From the NCBI GenBank assembly GCA_047921155.1, contig JBLRWU010000001.1, forward strand, positions 9,758-73,757: 64,000 bases of DNA, read 5' to 3'. Numbering within the stretch: position 1 is the stretch's first letter; each line of letters opens with the position of its first letter. Source of the DNA: Desulfurivibrio sp047921155 (GTDB lineage: Bacteria > Desulfobacterota > Desulfobulbia > Desulfobulbales > Desulfurivibrionaceae). The translations under genes were made by a program, and so were the position numbers. Positions 49,595 to 58,832 of this stretch are shown in pieces. Under the pieces are notes generated by a model. The model was not told the origin of the DNA. It saw only the letters and a list, made by a program, of their open reading frames with translations, and ran no database searches.

Positions 49595-50575
49595 TTAGCT
49601 GTAAACACCCGCCAAGGCCAGTGACGGCGGCGAAAGGTAGGGCAGGAGGCTATCGCCGACCGCTTTGGTGGTCATGGCCAATTGGCGCAGCACCTGGCTC
49701 TCTCCCTCGGTTTCGTAGGCCACGATATCCCACGATTCCGGGTGGGCGGCCACGGCCTGCATCAGGCCCAAGTGTTGCCCGTGCCCCGATTTTTCCGCCA
49801 CCACTCGTCCCAGCAGCGGAAATCCCAGCAGGGCCAGGTCGCCGATCAGATCCAACGCCTTGTGGCGAACAAACTCATCGGCGTAACGGAGACCGTCACT
49901 GTTGATCACCCCGCTCTCGTCCATTACCACCGCGTTATCGAGGGAGCCACCCAGAGCCAAACCATTACGGCGCAGCGCCTCCACCTCATGGAGGAACCCG
50001 AAGGTCCGGGCGGAGGCGACCTCTTCCGCGAAACGCCGCGGAGTCAAATCGACATCAAACTGCTGGCTGCCGATCCGGGCATGGGGGAAATCGATCCGGC
50101 AACTTACCCGAAAACCGTTGTAGGGTTCGATACGCACCGAGCGTCCCTGACCATCGCTGAACCGCACCACCTCGTTGAACTTAAGCATCCAGCGACAGGC
50201 CCGCTGCCGGCAACGGCCAACCCTGCGCAGCAGGTGGACAAAGGGGGCGGCGCTGCCGTCCATGATCGGAATTTCAGGCCCGTCCACCGCAACCACCGCA
50301 TTGTCGATCCCCAGGCCCGACAAGGCGGCCAGCAGGTGTTCGGTGGTGGAGATGGAGGCATCAAGATCGGTGCTGACGGTGGTGGCCAAACGGGTATCCA
50401 CCACCCGGTCCATAAAGGCCGGAGTGGGCTCAAGTTGCCCCAAATCGGAGCGAACGAAGCGCAACCCGCTGTTGATCTCACCGGGGTAGATCACCAGGCT
50501 GACCGGCTTACCGGTGTGCAAACCGATACCGGCAACGCTGACGCTTTTTTTCAGGGTGTGCTGAAATGAATCCAT
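49595..50575 (-). CDS. lpxC: UDP-3-O-acyl-N-acetylglucosamine deacetylase
   Basis: A 326-residue zinc enzyme for the committed step of lipid A synthesis. Zinc-ligand and catalytic motifs are STTEHLLAAL (His of EH), DEFVRHKALDLIGDLALLG (HKxxD) and SGHGQHL. The N-terminus SFQHTLKKSVSVAGIGLHTGKPV is standard. The start at MDSFQHTL is chosen because the upstream 51 residues have no family match. It is about 20 residues longer than E. coli LpxC. The 239-base gap before it (50576-50814) must hold its promoter; I see no strong match there. Confidence 0.95.
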   Translation of the reverse strand: MDSFQHTLKKSVSVAGIGLHTGKPVSLVIYPGEINSGLRFVRSDLGQLEPTPAFMDRVVDTRLATTVSTDLDASISTTEHLLAALSGLGIDNAVVAVDGPEIPIMDGSAAPFVHLLRRVGRCRQRACRWMLKFNEVVRFSDGQGRSVRIEPYNGFRVSCRIDFPHARIGSQQFDVDLTPRRFAEEVASARTFGFLHEVEALRRNGLALGGSLDNAVVMDESGVINSDGLRYADEFVRHKALDLIGDLALLGFPLLGRVVAEKSGHGQHLGLMQAVAAHPESWDIVAYETEGESQVLRQLAMTTKAVGDSLLPYLSPPSLALAGVYS

Positions 50576-50814
50576 GATCCCAATCCTTGTATGAAAACCG
50601 CCTGGCGGCCGATTATTCTTCGTTTTGAGGCAACCGTAACGGAAGCCATTCCCAATCACCATTGATATATGCAATTTAGGGGCCGCGACGGCGAAAAAAG
50701 TTACAGTATCGTCAATAATCGCCTGCAATCAGCAAGAAAAAACAAGATGATCCGGCCCGGATTTTGCGCCACCCCAACCCCTTCTTGTGGCAAAAACAAC
50801 ACAGTTTACGACTA

Positions 50815-51897
50815 TCACCCACAATAACCACTCAGACGCCGGCGCAGGAAATTGTCGAATGACTCCTCCATAAACAGGGCCACCCGCAGGGCCACCAGCG
50901 GATAATCATCAGGCAGGAGCTGGAGCTTGACCAGATCCTTTTCGGTGGTGATCAAGCCTCCAGCCCCCCGTTCACGGGCCGCCGCGGTCAACTCGGCCAA
51001 GTCCGCCTCCGTGTAGGGATGATGGTCGGCGAAGGAGCGAAAGCCGGTAACCAGAAAATTTACCCTTTGCAGGGTCTCCAGAAATGACCGGGGCTGGGCA
51101 ATCCCGGCAAAACCGTACCAGGGCTTGCCTCGCCCCCTGTCCAGGGCCATGCTCTTGCCCGAACGGCCGTCCAGCAAGCAGACCGGCAGATATTCCCCGA
51201 TAAAACAAGGGGTGGCCGGCAACAGCTCTTGGAGAAAGCGGCGAAACTGCCCCACCTGCTCCCGGTTGCCGTCATCCACTCCGGTGATGACCAGGGCATC
51301 GGCCCGCCCCAGGGCGGACCAGGGCTCCCGCAGGGGACCGCCGGGGAACACCCTGGCCCCGAGGGGCAGGTCGCGGGCGCTGAAAAGGACCAGATCAAGA
51401 TCGCGGGCCAAGGCCAGATGCTGAAAGCCGTCGTCGAGCAGCAGGGAACCCGCCCCCAGTTTTTTTACGGCATGACCACCGCTTAGTGTCCGTTGCCTGG
51501 CAACCACTACCGGCACCCCCGGCAGGGAGCGGGCCAGCAACACCGGTTCATCCCCTGCCCGCTCTGGCCCCACCAGCAACCCGCCGTCCTCGGAACCATC
51601 GGCAACCACGATCACTTGATCAGCGCTAACCCAGGATGATTTACGGCCGTAGCCCCGACTGAGAACGGCCGGTTTCAGTCCCATCGCCCCCAGTAACCGG
51701 GCAATATGGATCACCAACGGGGTCTTGCCGGTCCCTCCCATGGTCAGATTACCGACGCTGATCACCGGAACCGCCATTTTTTGCTGCCGCAACAAGTTAT
51801 GGCGGTAGAGCCAGGCCCGCAGATGCATCAGCAGGGTGTAGAGGGGCGAGAACAGCAGCCCCACGGCAAACAGTAACCGCAGACGGCGTGAAGTCAT
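50815..51897 (-). CDS. lpxK: Tetraacyldisaccharide 4'-kinase
   Basis: A 360-residue membrane-associated kinase that phosphorylates the lipid A precursor at the 4' position. It has an N-terminal hydrophobic helix (LLFAVGLLFSPLYTLLMHL), the P-loop VGNLTMGGTGKTPLV, and LSRGYGRKS, LLDDGFQHLALARDLDLVLF and TTEKDLVKL, all typical. The start overlaps the waaA stop by 4 bases. lpxK-waaA is a common pairing in lipopolysaccharide gene sets. Confidence 0.95.
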   Translation of the reverse strand: MTSRRLRLLFAVGLLFSPLYTLLMHLRAWLYRHNLLRQQKMAVPVISVGNLTMGGTGKTPLVIHIARLLGAMGLKPAVLSRGYGRKSSWVSADQVIVVADGSEDGGLLVGPERAGDEPVLLARSLPGVPVVVARQRTLSGGHAVKKLGAGSLLLDDGFQHLALARDLDLVLFSARDLPLGARVFPGGPLREPWSALGRADALVITGVDDGNREQVGQFRRFLQELLPATPCFIGEYLPVCLLDGRSGKSMALDRGRGKPWYGFAGIAQPRSFLETLQRVNFLVTGFRSFADHHPYTEADLAELTAAARERGAGGLITTEKDLVKLQLLPDDYPLVALRVALFMEESFDNFLRRRLSGYCG

Positions 51898-53222
51898 CTT
51901 TCCTCCTTCAGGGGCAAGTCAGAATTAAGCAGTTTGGCGATCATCTCCAGGTGGGCCATCGGCACCCCCCCGCTCCGGATCTCCACCAGTTCGTAGGCCC
52001 GCTGCCCGGCGGCGGCCAGGACGGCAGGCTCTCGCAACCAGCAGGATACGGCGGCGACGGTATGTTCCTGGTCGTTGACCCGGCAGGCCCCACCCACCGC
52101 CAGCAAATCACGGCTGATTTCGGCGAAGTCTTCCATGTGCGGGCCGAAAAGCAGGGGCCTTCGGCAAGCCGCCGCCTCCAAGGGGTTATGCCCCCCCGCC
52201 GGCACCAGGCTGCCGCCGACAAAGGCAAGGTCACAGAGGGGATAAAGGGCGGTCAGCTCTCCGTAACTATCCAGGATCAGAACTTCCCAAGGGTCAGGGC
52301 TCAACACGGTGCGCAACCGGGCCCGACAATCATGTTTCCGGGCCAATTCCAGCACGGAGGCCGCCCGCTCCACCCGGCGCGGAGCCAGAATCAGGACCAA
52401 TTCGGGAAACTCCCCGGTCAGTTGCCGCCAGGCCCGCAACAGGATCTCCTCCTCCCCGGCATGGGTGCTGCCCGCCAGCCAGAGCAGCTTTTCCGGCCCG
52501 ATCCCCAGCGTCTCCCGGCTCAACCGCGATGGCGCCCCCCCCGAAACCGGGCGCTCCAGGGCCGCCGGATATTTAAGGTTGCCCAGAACTCCCACTTTGG
52601 CCGGGGGCAGGCCCAGGCCACGCAGGCGCTCCGCCTCCTCCGCAGTCTGCATGGAGAGCAAAGCAAAGGGCGCGAAAAGCAGGGGGCGGGCCAGGAAGCG
52701 CCAGCGCCGATACCAACGCCAGGAGGAGGCGGAGAGCCTCCCGTTGACCAGCAGCAGCGGCACCCCCCGGACCTTAAGGGAACGAATCAGATTGGGCCAG
52801 AGATCGGTTTCCACCAGGATAAAGAGATCGGGGCGCAAATCCCGGACCAGCCGGTTCATCGCCCAGGGCAGGTCGTAGGGCAACACCTCCAGGCGATCCA
52901 CCAGCTCGGCGCAACTTGCCGCCGCCAGGGCGGCTCCGGCCCGGGTGGAGCTGGAAAGAATCAGGGTGGCATCCGGATAACGGCCGCGCAGGGCCCGCAA
53001 CAGCGGCCGGGCCGAAGCAGTTTCCCCCACCGAAAGGGCATGGAGCCAGATCCGTACCCCCCCCTTTTTTTGCCCTCTTCTTCCCCCGGGGCCGGCAATC
53101 AAGCCCAGACGGCGGCCGATCCAGGTGGCGTAGCCGGGCACGCGGATCGCTTTGACTATCAGCAGCGGAAGGGCTAGAATCAGCGCCACCGGCAACCCGA
53201 TGTTATAGATCAACCTTATCAT
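51894..53222 (-). CDS. waaA: 3-deoxy-D-manno-octulosonic acid (Kdo) transferase
   Basis: A 442-residue GT30 glycosyltransferase that adds Kdo to lipid IVA at the inner membrane. It has a membrane-anchoring N-terminus and the segments IWLHALSVGETASARPLLRAL, LILSSSTRAG, LPYDLPWAMNRLVRDLRPDLFILVETDLWPNLI, WLAGSTHAGEEEILL and VGGSLVPAGGHNPLEAAA. Length is normal. The start codon is only 9 bases from the divergent rsmE ATG, so the promoters of the two genes must overlap the coding regions or lie further off. Confidence 0.95.
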   Translation of the reverse strand: MIRLIYNIGLPVALILALPLLIVKAIRVPGYATWIGRRLGLIAGPGGRRGQKKGGVRIWLHALSVGETASARPLLRALRGRYPDATLILSSSTRAGAALAAASCAELVDRLEVLPYDLPWAMNRLVRDLRPDLFILVETDLWPNLIRSLKVRGVPLLLVNGRLSASSWRWYRRWRFLARPLLFAPFALLSMQTAEEAERLRGLGLPPAKVGVLGNLKYPAALERPVSGGAPSRLSRETLGIGPEKLLWLAGSTHAGEEEILLRAWRQLTGEFPELVLILAPRRVERAASVLELARKHDCRARLRTVLSPDPWEVLILDSYGELTALYPLCDLAFVGGSLVPAGGHNPLEAAACRRPLLFGPHMEDFAEISRDLLAVGGACRVNDQEHTVAAVSCWLREPAVLAAAGQRAYELVEIRSGGVPMAHLEMIAKLLNSDLPLKEER

Positions 53223-53230
53223 TGGCCACC

Positions 53231-53953
53231 ATGAACATTATACTGATCCACCCCGAGGAAGCCGACGGCAACCGGGTAATCTTACGCGACCACCGGGCCC
53301 GGCATATCCGCAAGGTGCTGAAGGGCAAGCCCGGAGACACCCTGCGGGTGGGCCTGGTCGACGGCCCCATGGGCTCCGGCCTGATCCGCCATCTTGACGC
53401 CGAGCAGGTGGAACTGCAACTGAATTGTCACACCCCCCCGCCGGCCAAGGCCGCCACCGACCTGATTCTGGCCCTGCCCCGGCCGATCATGCTGAAACGG
53501 GTGCTGGCCCAAGCGACCTCCATGGGGGTGGGACGCATCATGCTGATCAACGCCAACCGGGTGGAAAAAAGCTTCTGGCAATCCTCATTGCTGACGGACG
53601 AACAGTTAGCCGCCGCCCTGCAACAGGGACTGGAGCAGGCGGTGGATACCCGCCTGCCCACCCTCACCCTCCATCGGCGTTTCCGCCCCTTTATCGAGGA
53701 TCAACTGCCCGGGATGAACCAGGAATACCGGTTGCGGCTGCTGGCCCACCCCGGAGCGGAACCCACTCCCCGGGCAACCGCGACCCTTCCCGACCACAGC
53801 CGGCGGCTGCTGGCCATCGGCCCGGAAGGGGGCTGGGTTGATTTCGAGGTTGACTGTTTCCGCCGGCAGGATTTTCAGCTTTTCTCCTTGGGTTCGCGCA
53901 TCCTGCGGGTGGATACCGCCATTCCCGCCCTGCTCGCCGCCACCATGGGGTAG
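53231..53953 (+). CDS. rsmE: 16S rRNA (uracil1498-N3)-methyltransferase
   Basis: A 240-residue SPOUT-fold methyltransferase that modifies U1498 in 16S rRNA. The N-terminal PUA-like domain contains LRDHRARHIRKVLKGKPGDTLRVGLVDG. The knotted C-terminal site is LLAIGPEGGWVDFEVDCF and FSLGSRILRVDTAIPALLA. ATG 53231 is chosen over an upstream TTG. It is divergent from waaA and convergent with murJ, whose ends are 6 bases apart. Confidence 0.93.
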   Translation: MNIILIHPEEADGNRVILRDHRARHIRKVLKGKPGDTLRVGLVDGPMGSGLIRHLDAEQVELQLNCHTPPPAKAATDLILALPRPIMLKRVLAQATSMGVGRIMLINANRVEKSFWQSSLLTDEQLAAALQQGLEQAVDTRLPTLTLHRRFRPFIEDQLPGMNQEYRLRLLAHPGAEPTPRATATLPDHSRRLLAIGPEGGWVDFEVDCFRRQDFQLFSLGSRILRVDTAIPALLAATMG

Positions 53954-53959
53954 CTTGCC

Positions 53960-55567
53960 CTATTTTTTTAGTTTTTGGCGCAGCCTGTCAACCAGCATGG
54001 TCAGTTCCGGCAGATTAAGTCGGTGGAGAACCAGGCCGTAGATGACGGCGCTGCTGCTGATGCAGACCGTCACCGCCAGGATATCGAGCAAGAGCCGGTC
54101 CTCCCCCGGGCCGCCGGGGAAGAACCACTGGCGCAGCCCGAAGAGCCAGATGCCCATGAGCAGCGAGGCCAGAGAGATTTTACCCAACCCCTTAAAGACC
54201 GGGACCAGGGGATAACCTCCCAGGGTGCGATGGAGCATAATGCTCAGAAAGATAAAATTGGCGGTCATCGCCACCGAGATGGAGAGCGCCAGGGCCTGGT
54301 GCCGCAGCCACTCAATGGTGGCCAGAATAAAGAGCAGATTGACCGCCATGGTCAGGAAACTGCCCATCACCGGGTAACGGGGTCGATCCAGGGCGTAGAA
54401 GACCGGGACCATGATCTTGACCGCGGCATAGGCAAAGAGGCCCGCCGCGTAGCAAACCAGAGCCTCCGAGGTGCCGATGGTGGCCAGGGCATCGAAGCGG
54501 CCATGCTGAAAAATCACCCGGATAATCGGCTGGGCCAGCAGGATCAGGCCGACCCCGGCGGGAATACTGAGGCAGAAGGCCATATTCAGCGAGGAGACGT
54601 AGGTTTCCTTGAGTCGGGGAAAGTCGCGTTCGGCGGCAAACCGGGAGACCACCGGCATGGTGGCCACCGACAGAGCCACCCCGAACAGCCCCACCGGCAA
54701 CCAGAAGAGCCGGAAGGCGTAGTTGAGCCAGGACAGGGTTCCTTCGGGTAACGAGGAGGCAAAATAGGTGTTGATCAGGATATTGAGCTGCAAGGGGGCC
54801 AGGCCCACCACCGCCGGCAGCATCAGGAGCAGGATGCGGCGCAGGCCGGGGTCGCGGAGATTGAGGTGCGGGGTAAAGCGGAACCCGGTTCGAAACAGAG
54901 CCGGCAACTGGCAGGCCAGTTGCAGCACCCCGCCCACCAGAATCCCGATCGCCATCCCGACGATGGCCGGCTGACCGAAGCGGGGCAGCAGCAACGCCAG
55001 ACTGACCCCAGCCAGTAGAGAGCCCAGGTTAAAAAAACTGGAGGAGAGTGCCGGGACGAAAAAACGGCCCTTGGTGTTCAAAATCCCCATCACCACAGCG
55101 GCCAACGAGACCAGCACCAGAAAGGGGAACATGATGGCGGTGAGTTTGGCGGTCAGCTCCACTTTGCCCGGGGTCCGGGCGAACTCATCCTGGACCAGCA
55201 ATCCCACCAGCTGCTCCGAGGCGAGGATTCCCACCAGGGTAAGTAAACTGAGAAAAACCCCGAAAAAGACCAGCACGTTACTGGCCAGCTTCCAGGTTTC
55301 CCGCTCCCCCTTGGTGGCATTGTGCCCGGCAAAGACCGCGACGAAGGCGGCGCTCAGGGCCCCTTCACCAAAGAGATCGCGCAGCAGGTTGGGAATCCGG
55401 AAGGCCACCACGAAGGCATCAAAGGCGTAACCAGCCCCAAAGAGGATGGCGAAGGCCTGCTCCCGCACCAACCCCAACACCCGGCTGCACAACACCGCAA
55501 CACTGACCACGACGGCGGACTTGGCAATGGTGGCGGTGGTGGCGTGGTTGTCGGAGGTTTTCGGCAT
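53960..55567 (-). CDS. murJ: Lipid II flippase MurJ
   Basis: A 535-residue polytopic protein with about 14 hydrophobic segments (MOP superfamily) that flips the peptidoglycan precursor lipid II. The N-terminus SAVVVSVAVLCSRVLGLVREQAFAILFGAGYAFDAFVVAFRIPNLLRDLFGEGALSAAFV is characteristic. LFGVALSVATMPVVSRFAAERDF and IFQHGRFDALAT are also family segments. Start 55567 (MPKTSDNH) fits; the upstream extension has no match. Confidence 0.95.
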   Translation of the reverse strand: MPKTSDNHATTATIAKSAVVVSVAVLCSRVLGLVREQAFAILFGAGYAFDAFVVAFRIPNLLRDLFGEGALSAAFVAVFAGHNATKGERETWKLASNVLVFFGVFLSLLTLVGILASEQLVGLLVQDEFARTPGKVELTAKLTAIMFPFLVLVSLAAVVMGILNTKGRFFVPALSSSFFNLGSLLAGVSLALLLPRFGQPAIVGMAIGILVGGVLQLACQLPALFRTGFRFTPHLNLRDPGLRRILLLMLPAVVGLAPLQLNILINTYFASSLPEGTLSWLNYAFRLFWLPVGLFGVALSVATMPVVSRFAAERDFPRLKETYVSSLNMAFCLSIPAGVGLILLAQPIIRVIFQHGRFDALATIGTSEALVCYAAGLFAYAAVKIMVPVFYALDRPRYPVMGSFLTMAVNLLFILATIEWLRHQALALSISVAMTANFIFLSIMLHRTLGGYPLVPVFKGLGKISLASLLMGIWLFGLRQWFFPGGPGEDRLLLDILAVTVCISSSAVIYGLVLHRLNLPELTMLVDRLRQKLKK

Positions 55568-55690
55568 GAGCTGACAGTCTCGTTCTTTAAGCAACAATTC
55601 CCGGCCGCAAGGGTCCGGAGCTACAGGGCAAAGCGGTAACAACTTAGCAGGCGCAACCGGCAAAAACAAGCGGCGTTTCACCGCGACGGC

Positions 55691-55720
55691 TTGACTTTAG
55701 CCCCCGGCCCGGAATAGTAT
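55691..55720 (+). promoter_or_regulatory. Candidate promoter for mog
   Basis: TTGACT (55691-55696), an 18-base spacer and TAGTAT (55715-55720) lie about 45 bases before the mog start, in the divergent murJ-mog gap. Confidence 0.6.
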
Positions 55721-55766
55721 GCCGAACGGTTACGGATCAATTAAATCCAGACGAAGAGCGTAAGAG

Positions 55767-56261
55767 ATGACGACCTATACCTGTGCAGTGCTGACCACCA
55801 GCGACAAGGGCTTCAGGGGAGAGCGGGAGGACACCAGTGGTCCGGCCCTGCGGAAGGTATTGAGTGAGAGGGGGTTTACGGTGGCGGATCACGCCCTGGT
55901 GCCCGACCGGATCGAGGAGATCCGCCGGACGCTGCTGGATTGGGTGGACCAGCGGAAGATCGATCTGATCGTCACCACCGGCGGCACCGGGCTCAGCCCC
56001 AGCGATGTTACCCCCGAAGCGGTAAGACCTTTACTGGAGCGGGAAATTCCCGGGATGGCCGAAGCGATGCGGGCCGCCAGCCTGCTGAAGACCCGTAACG
56101 CCATGCTTTCGCGGGCCCTGGTCGGCACCCGCGGTCAAAGCCTGATTATCAATCTGCCGGGCAGCCGCAAGGCAGCCCTGGAAAACCTGGAAGTTCTGCT
56201 GCCCACCCTGCCCCATGCCCTGGAAAAGATCCAGGGCAGCACCGAGGATTGCCAGCCATAA
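55767..56261 (+). CDS. mog: MogA/MoaB-family molybdopterin adenylyltransferase
   Basis: A 164-residue protein of the MoCF-binding family acting late in molybdenum cofactor synthesis (adenylylation of molybdopterin). The signatures are AVLTTSDKG, TTGGTGLSPSDVTPEA and SLIINLPGSRKAALENL. MogA and MoaB are hard to separate by sequence alone, and no other moa/moe gene is nearby. It is convergent with purM (10-base gap). Confidence 0.88.
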   Translation: MTTYTCAVLTTSDKGFRGEREDTSGPALRKVLSERGFTVADHALVPDRIEEIRRTLLDWVDQRKIDLIVTTGGTGLSPSDVTPEAVRPLLEREIPGMAEAMRAASLLKTRNAMLSRALVGTRGQSLIINLPGSRKAALENLEVLLPTLPHALEKIQGSTEDCQP

Positions 56262-56270
56262 CATTTACTT

Positions 56271-57332
56271 TCAACAGCTTACTTCAACCACCGGCTCATC
56301 CCCGTTTTTCTTGGAAAGGGCCGCGATCTCACCGATCAGGTAAGGGGTTTCCCCCAATGCCTCCAGTTGATTGCAGGCATCTTCCGCTTCCTTGGCATCG
56401 ACCACCACCACCATGCCGATTCCGTTGTTGAAGGTCCGGCACATCTCGTCGTTGGAGACTTTCCCGTTCTTGCGGAGGAATTCGAAAATCGGCAACACTT
56501 CCCAGCTTTTGGCGTTGAGTACCGCCTTGCAGCCGTTGGGCAGCACCCGGGGAATATTGTCGATCAATCCGCCGCCGGTGATATGGACCATCCCCTTTAC
56601 CTTATAATTCTTGATCAGGTTGAGCAGGGTTTCGCTGTAGATCCGGGTCGGTCGCAACAGCTCCTCGCCCAGGGTGCAACCGAATTCGTCGATCCGATCG
56701 CTGACCGAAAGCTTCATATCATCAAAACAGATCTTGCGGACCAGGGAGTAGCCGTTACTGTGAATACCGCTGGAGGCCAGGCCGATCAGGGTATCACCCA
56801 CCCGGATATCGGAACCGTCGATAATCTTCTCCCGCTCGCTGATCCCGACTACGAATCCCGCCAGATCATACTCCCCGCTGCGGTACATCCCCGGCATCTC
56901 GGCGGTTTCTCCGCCGATCAACGAGCAGTGGGCGATCTCGCAACCCCTGGCGATCCCCTTGACCACATCGGCGGCCACATCCAGATCCAGGCCCCCGGAG
57001 GCGAAATAATCCAGAAAAAAGAGGGGATGGGCCCCGGATACCGCGATATCATTAACGCACATCGCCACCAGATCGATGCCGATGGTATCGTGCTTACCGC
57101 ACATCTGGGCGATCATCAGTTTGGTACCGACCCCATCGGTGGAGGAGACCAGCACCGGATCCTTGTACTTGCCGCTGCCCAGGGCGAACAGCCCGCCGAA
57201 GCCGCCGATCCCGGTCAAAACCCCGGAACGGAAGGTGGCGGAAACCATCGGCTTGATCCTTTCCACAAACTCGTTACCCTTGTCGATATCAACCCCGGCC
57301 TCGGCGTACCGGGAGGTTTCCTTCTTGGCCAT
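56271..57332 (-). CDS. purM: Phosphoribosylformylglycinamidine cyclo-ligase (AIR synthetase)
   Basis: A 353-residue ATP-dependent enzyme forming aminoimidazole ribotide in purine synthesis. The start YAEAGVDIDKGNEFVERIKP and GGFGGLFALG are standard, with VLVSSTDGVGTKLMIAQ, VNDIAVSGAHPLFFLDYFASG, GCALIGGETAEMPGMY (here CSLIGGETAEMPGMY) and HITGGGLIDNIPRVLP. Start 57332 (MAKKETSRY) is chosen; an upstream extension has no match. It is monocistronic, and the upstream gap to 57599 shows no known riboswitch. Confidence 0.95.
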   Translation of the reverse strand: MAKKETSRYAEAGVDIDKGNEFVERIKPMVSATFRSGVLTGIGGFGGLFALGSGKYKDPVLVSSTDGVGTKLMIAQMCGKHDTIGIDLVAMCVNDIAVSGAHPLFFLDYFASGGLDLDVAADVVKGIARGCEIAHCSLIGGETAEMPGMYRSGEYDLAGFVVGISEREKIIDGSDIRVGDTLIGLASSGIHSNGYSLVRKICFDDMKLSVSDRIDEFGCTLGEELLRPTRIYSETLLNLIKNYKVKGMVHITGGGLIDNIPRVLPNGCKAVLNAKSWEVLPIFEFLRKNGKVSNDEMCRTFNNGIGMVVVVDAKEAEDACNQLEALGETPYLIGEIAALSKKNGDEPVVEVSC

Positions 57333-57599
57333 ATTAAATCTCGTGAGTCCTTGCGAAAGTTGCGGCAATACCGCCGGCGCTGAATGGTCGGCGGCACCTG
57401 TCCGCCGGTGTGATGACAACCCCTGCTCTTTACTGACCAGAGGGCAAAAAGTCAACGAATTTTGCCTTTGCTTACATTGACCTTACCTTGATTGTGCATT
57501 ATCCTACCCCACTGAATCAAGTCATTCCGCATCCGCCCCCGAATCCATTCCGGTTTTCGACGGATACAAATTACCCCGACCTTTTGAGGAGTCATCCCG

Positions 57600-58262
57600 A
57601 TGATGGAAGATCGCACCGAACGTTGCCTGCGCCTGGCGCGGGAAGAACATTTCTGCCCCCACTGCCAGCAGCAGCTCTCCTGCTGCGAGGCCCCCCCATT
57701 TCATGTCGGCGACGGCCTGGGCTGGGGCACCGACATTCTCTTTATCTGCCTCAATGATGAGTGTTCCCTCTACGCCAAGGGCTGGCAGGAGTTCGAAGAC
57801 CGTTACGGCCACTCCGCCTCTTGCCGCTATGTCCTCTGCCCCGGTAACGAAAAAGGGGAGAGCATGATGGTGGGCGGCGCCAACGCCTTCAAGGGCTCCG
57901 AGGTCGATGTGGCGGCCCTGATGAAGCAGAACAAACGCTACCGCCGCCAGAAGGAAGCGGAAGCGCAGCTGATCGAATGTGTCGCCGCAAAAAACCTGGA
58001 GCCGGTACTCTACCTGCTCACCGACGAACACGCCGATCTGCCGGTTCGCAAAAAGGCCTGCGAACTGCTGCTGGAGCTGAAGGATCTGGCCTGCATCGAC
58101 CCCCTGCGCAACCACAGCTTCCGTAACACCGACTTGGAGCAGCAGGTCAACATGGCCATCATTGAACTGCTGAAAATGATGCATCGCAGGGAGTGCCCGG
58201 CCTGTGCCGAGATCATCAAAAGCCAGGCCAAAACCTGCAAGCACTGCGGTTTGACCCTGTAA
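57600..58262 (+). CDS. Double zinc-ribbon protein with HEAT-like middle, unknown
   Basis: A 220-residue protein. The N-terminal part has FCPHCQQQLSCCEAPP and, 30 residues on, CLNDEC, together a four-or-more-cysteine zinc site. The middle (about 120-185) is helical and HEAT-like (LIECVAAKNLEPVLYLLTDEHADLPVRKKACELLLEL). The C-terminus has CPACAEIIKSQAKTCKHCG, a zinc ribbon of the UPF0547 kind. I do not recognise the whole protein. ATG 57600 or 57603 follows a GAGGAG site. It stands alone upstream of tRNA-His. Confidence 0.75.
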   Translation: MMEDRTERCLRLAREEHFCPHCQQQLSCCEAPPFHVGDGLGWGTDILFICLNDECSLYAKGWQEFEDRYGHSASCRYVLCPGNEKGESMMVGGANAFKGSEVDVAALMKQNKRYRRQKEAEAQLIECVAAKNLEPVLYLLTDEHADLPVRKKACELLLELKDLACIDPLRNHSFRNTDLEQQVNMAIIELLKMMHRRECPACAEIIKSQAKTCKHCGLTL

Positions 58263-58295
58263 ATTACAGCCGGGTGCCGACCCCACGATTTCCCC

Positions 58296-58324
58296 TTGCC
58301 AAAAGTGGGGAGATTGGCTATATA
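58296..58324 (+). promoter_or_regulatory. Promoter for tRNA-His
   Basis: TTGCCA (58296-58301), an exact 17-base spacer and TATATA (58319-58324) lie about 47 bases before the mature tRNA, with a G/C-rich discriminator after the -10, as usual for stringently controlled tRNA promoters. Confidence 0.65.
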
Positions 58325-58371
58325 AGGCCCTTCCTGACCCCATCATCCCAAGTGGTGGGGCCGGGCCTATG

Positions 58372-58448
58372 GTGGGCGTGGCTCAGTTGGTTAGAGCACC
58401 GGGTTGTGGCCCCGGAGGTCGGGGGTTCAAGTCCCCTCGCTCACCCCA
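58372..58448 (+). tRNA. tRNA-His (GTG)
   Basis: A 77-base tRNA with encoded CCA. The acceptor GTGGGCG pairs with CGCTCAC (one G-T), and position -1 (58371) is G, as required for histidine tRNA. The anticodon stem CCGGG/CCCGG holds the loop TTGTGGC, giving anticodon GTG. The T loop GTTCAAGTC is canonical. Confidence 0.95.
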
Positions 58449-58459
58449 GGATAATTACC

Positions 58460-58492
58460 AGGGCTGTCGGATTTACCGGCGGCCCTTTTTTT
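58460..58492 (+). terminator. Intrinsic terminator of tRNA-His
   Basis: AGGGCTGTCGG (58460-58470) pairs with CCGGCGGCCCT (58476-58486), with two G-T pairs and a 5-base loop, followed by T residues to 58492. Confidence 0.85.
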
Positions 58493-58513
58493 ATTTCATA
58501 ATGGGAACAATTC

Positions 58514-58684
58514 ATGAACCGTTTAGTGGCCAAAGTACTGCTGGTCCTGATGGCCATTGGCCTGCTTTACAGCCTGTATGCTTTTTCCCAGGGCCGATTT
58601 ATGGAGGCCATGGTGATCTACCCCCTGCTGATTGCCGGCTTTCTGCTTTCTCGAATCGGCGGCGGGGACAAGGGGGAGGATTGA
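58514..58684 (+). CDS. Small membrane protein (56 aa)
   Basis: A 56-residue frame from ATG 58514 with two hydrophobic segments (LVAKVLLVLMAIGLLYSLYAF, split by FSQGRF, then MVIYPLLIAGFLLS) and a charged tail GGGDKGED. Alternation of hydrophobic codons with positive N- and negative C-terminal ends is protein-like, and it fills the space between the tRNA-His terminator and ilvC. The ribosome site is weak (GGGAA) and I do not recognise a family, so it remains a prediction. Confidence 0.5.
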   Translation: MNRLVAKVLLVLMAIGLLYSLYAFSQGRFMEAMVIYPLLIAGFLLSRIGGGDKGED

Positions 58685-58832
58685 CCTGCCACCTGCTGCC
58701 GATTCCGTGCTTTTACGGTTTACGGCGGGCCGGGTTTCGGGTATATAACTCGATTCGTCGTTTTTTAGGATAGATTGCCAAGTACCATTAATTGCCGGTA
58801 GCGCATAAGCTAAATAGATGGAGGAAGTCCCG

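Noticed and set aside
57333..57599. Purine riboswitch or other known aptamer upstream of purM
   Set aside because: No conserved aptamer core was recognisable; only short GC-rich stems.
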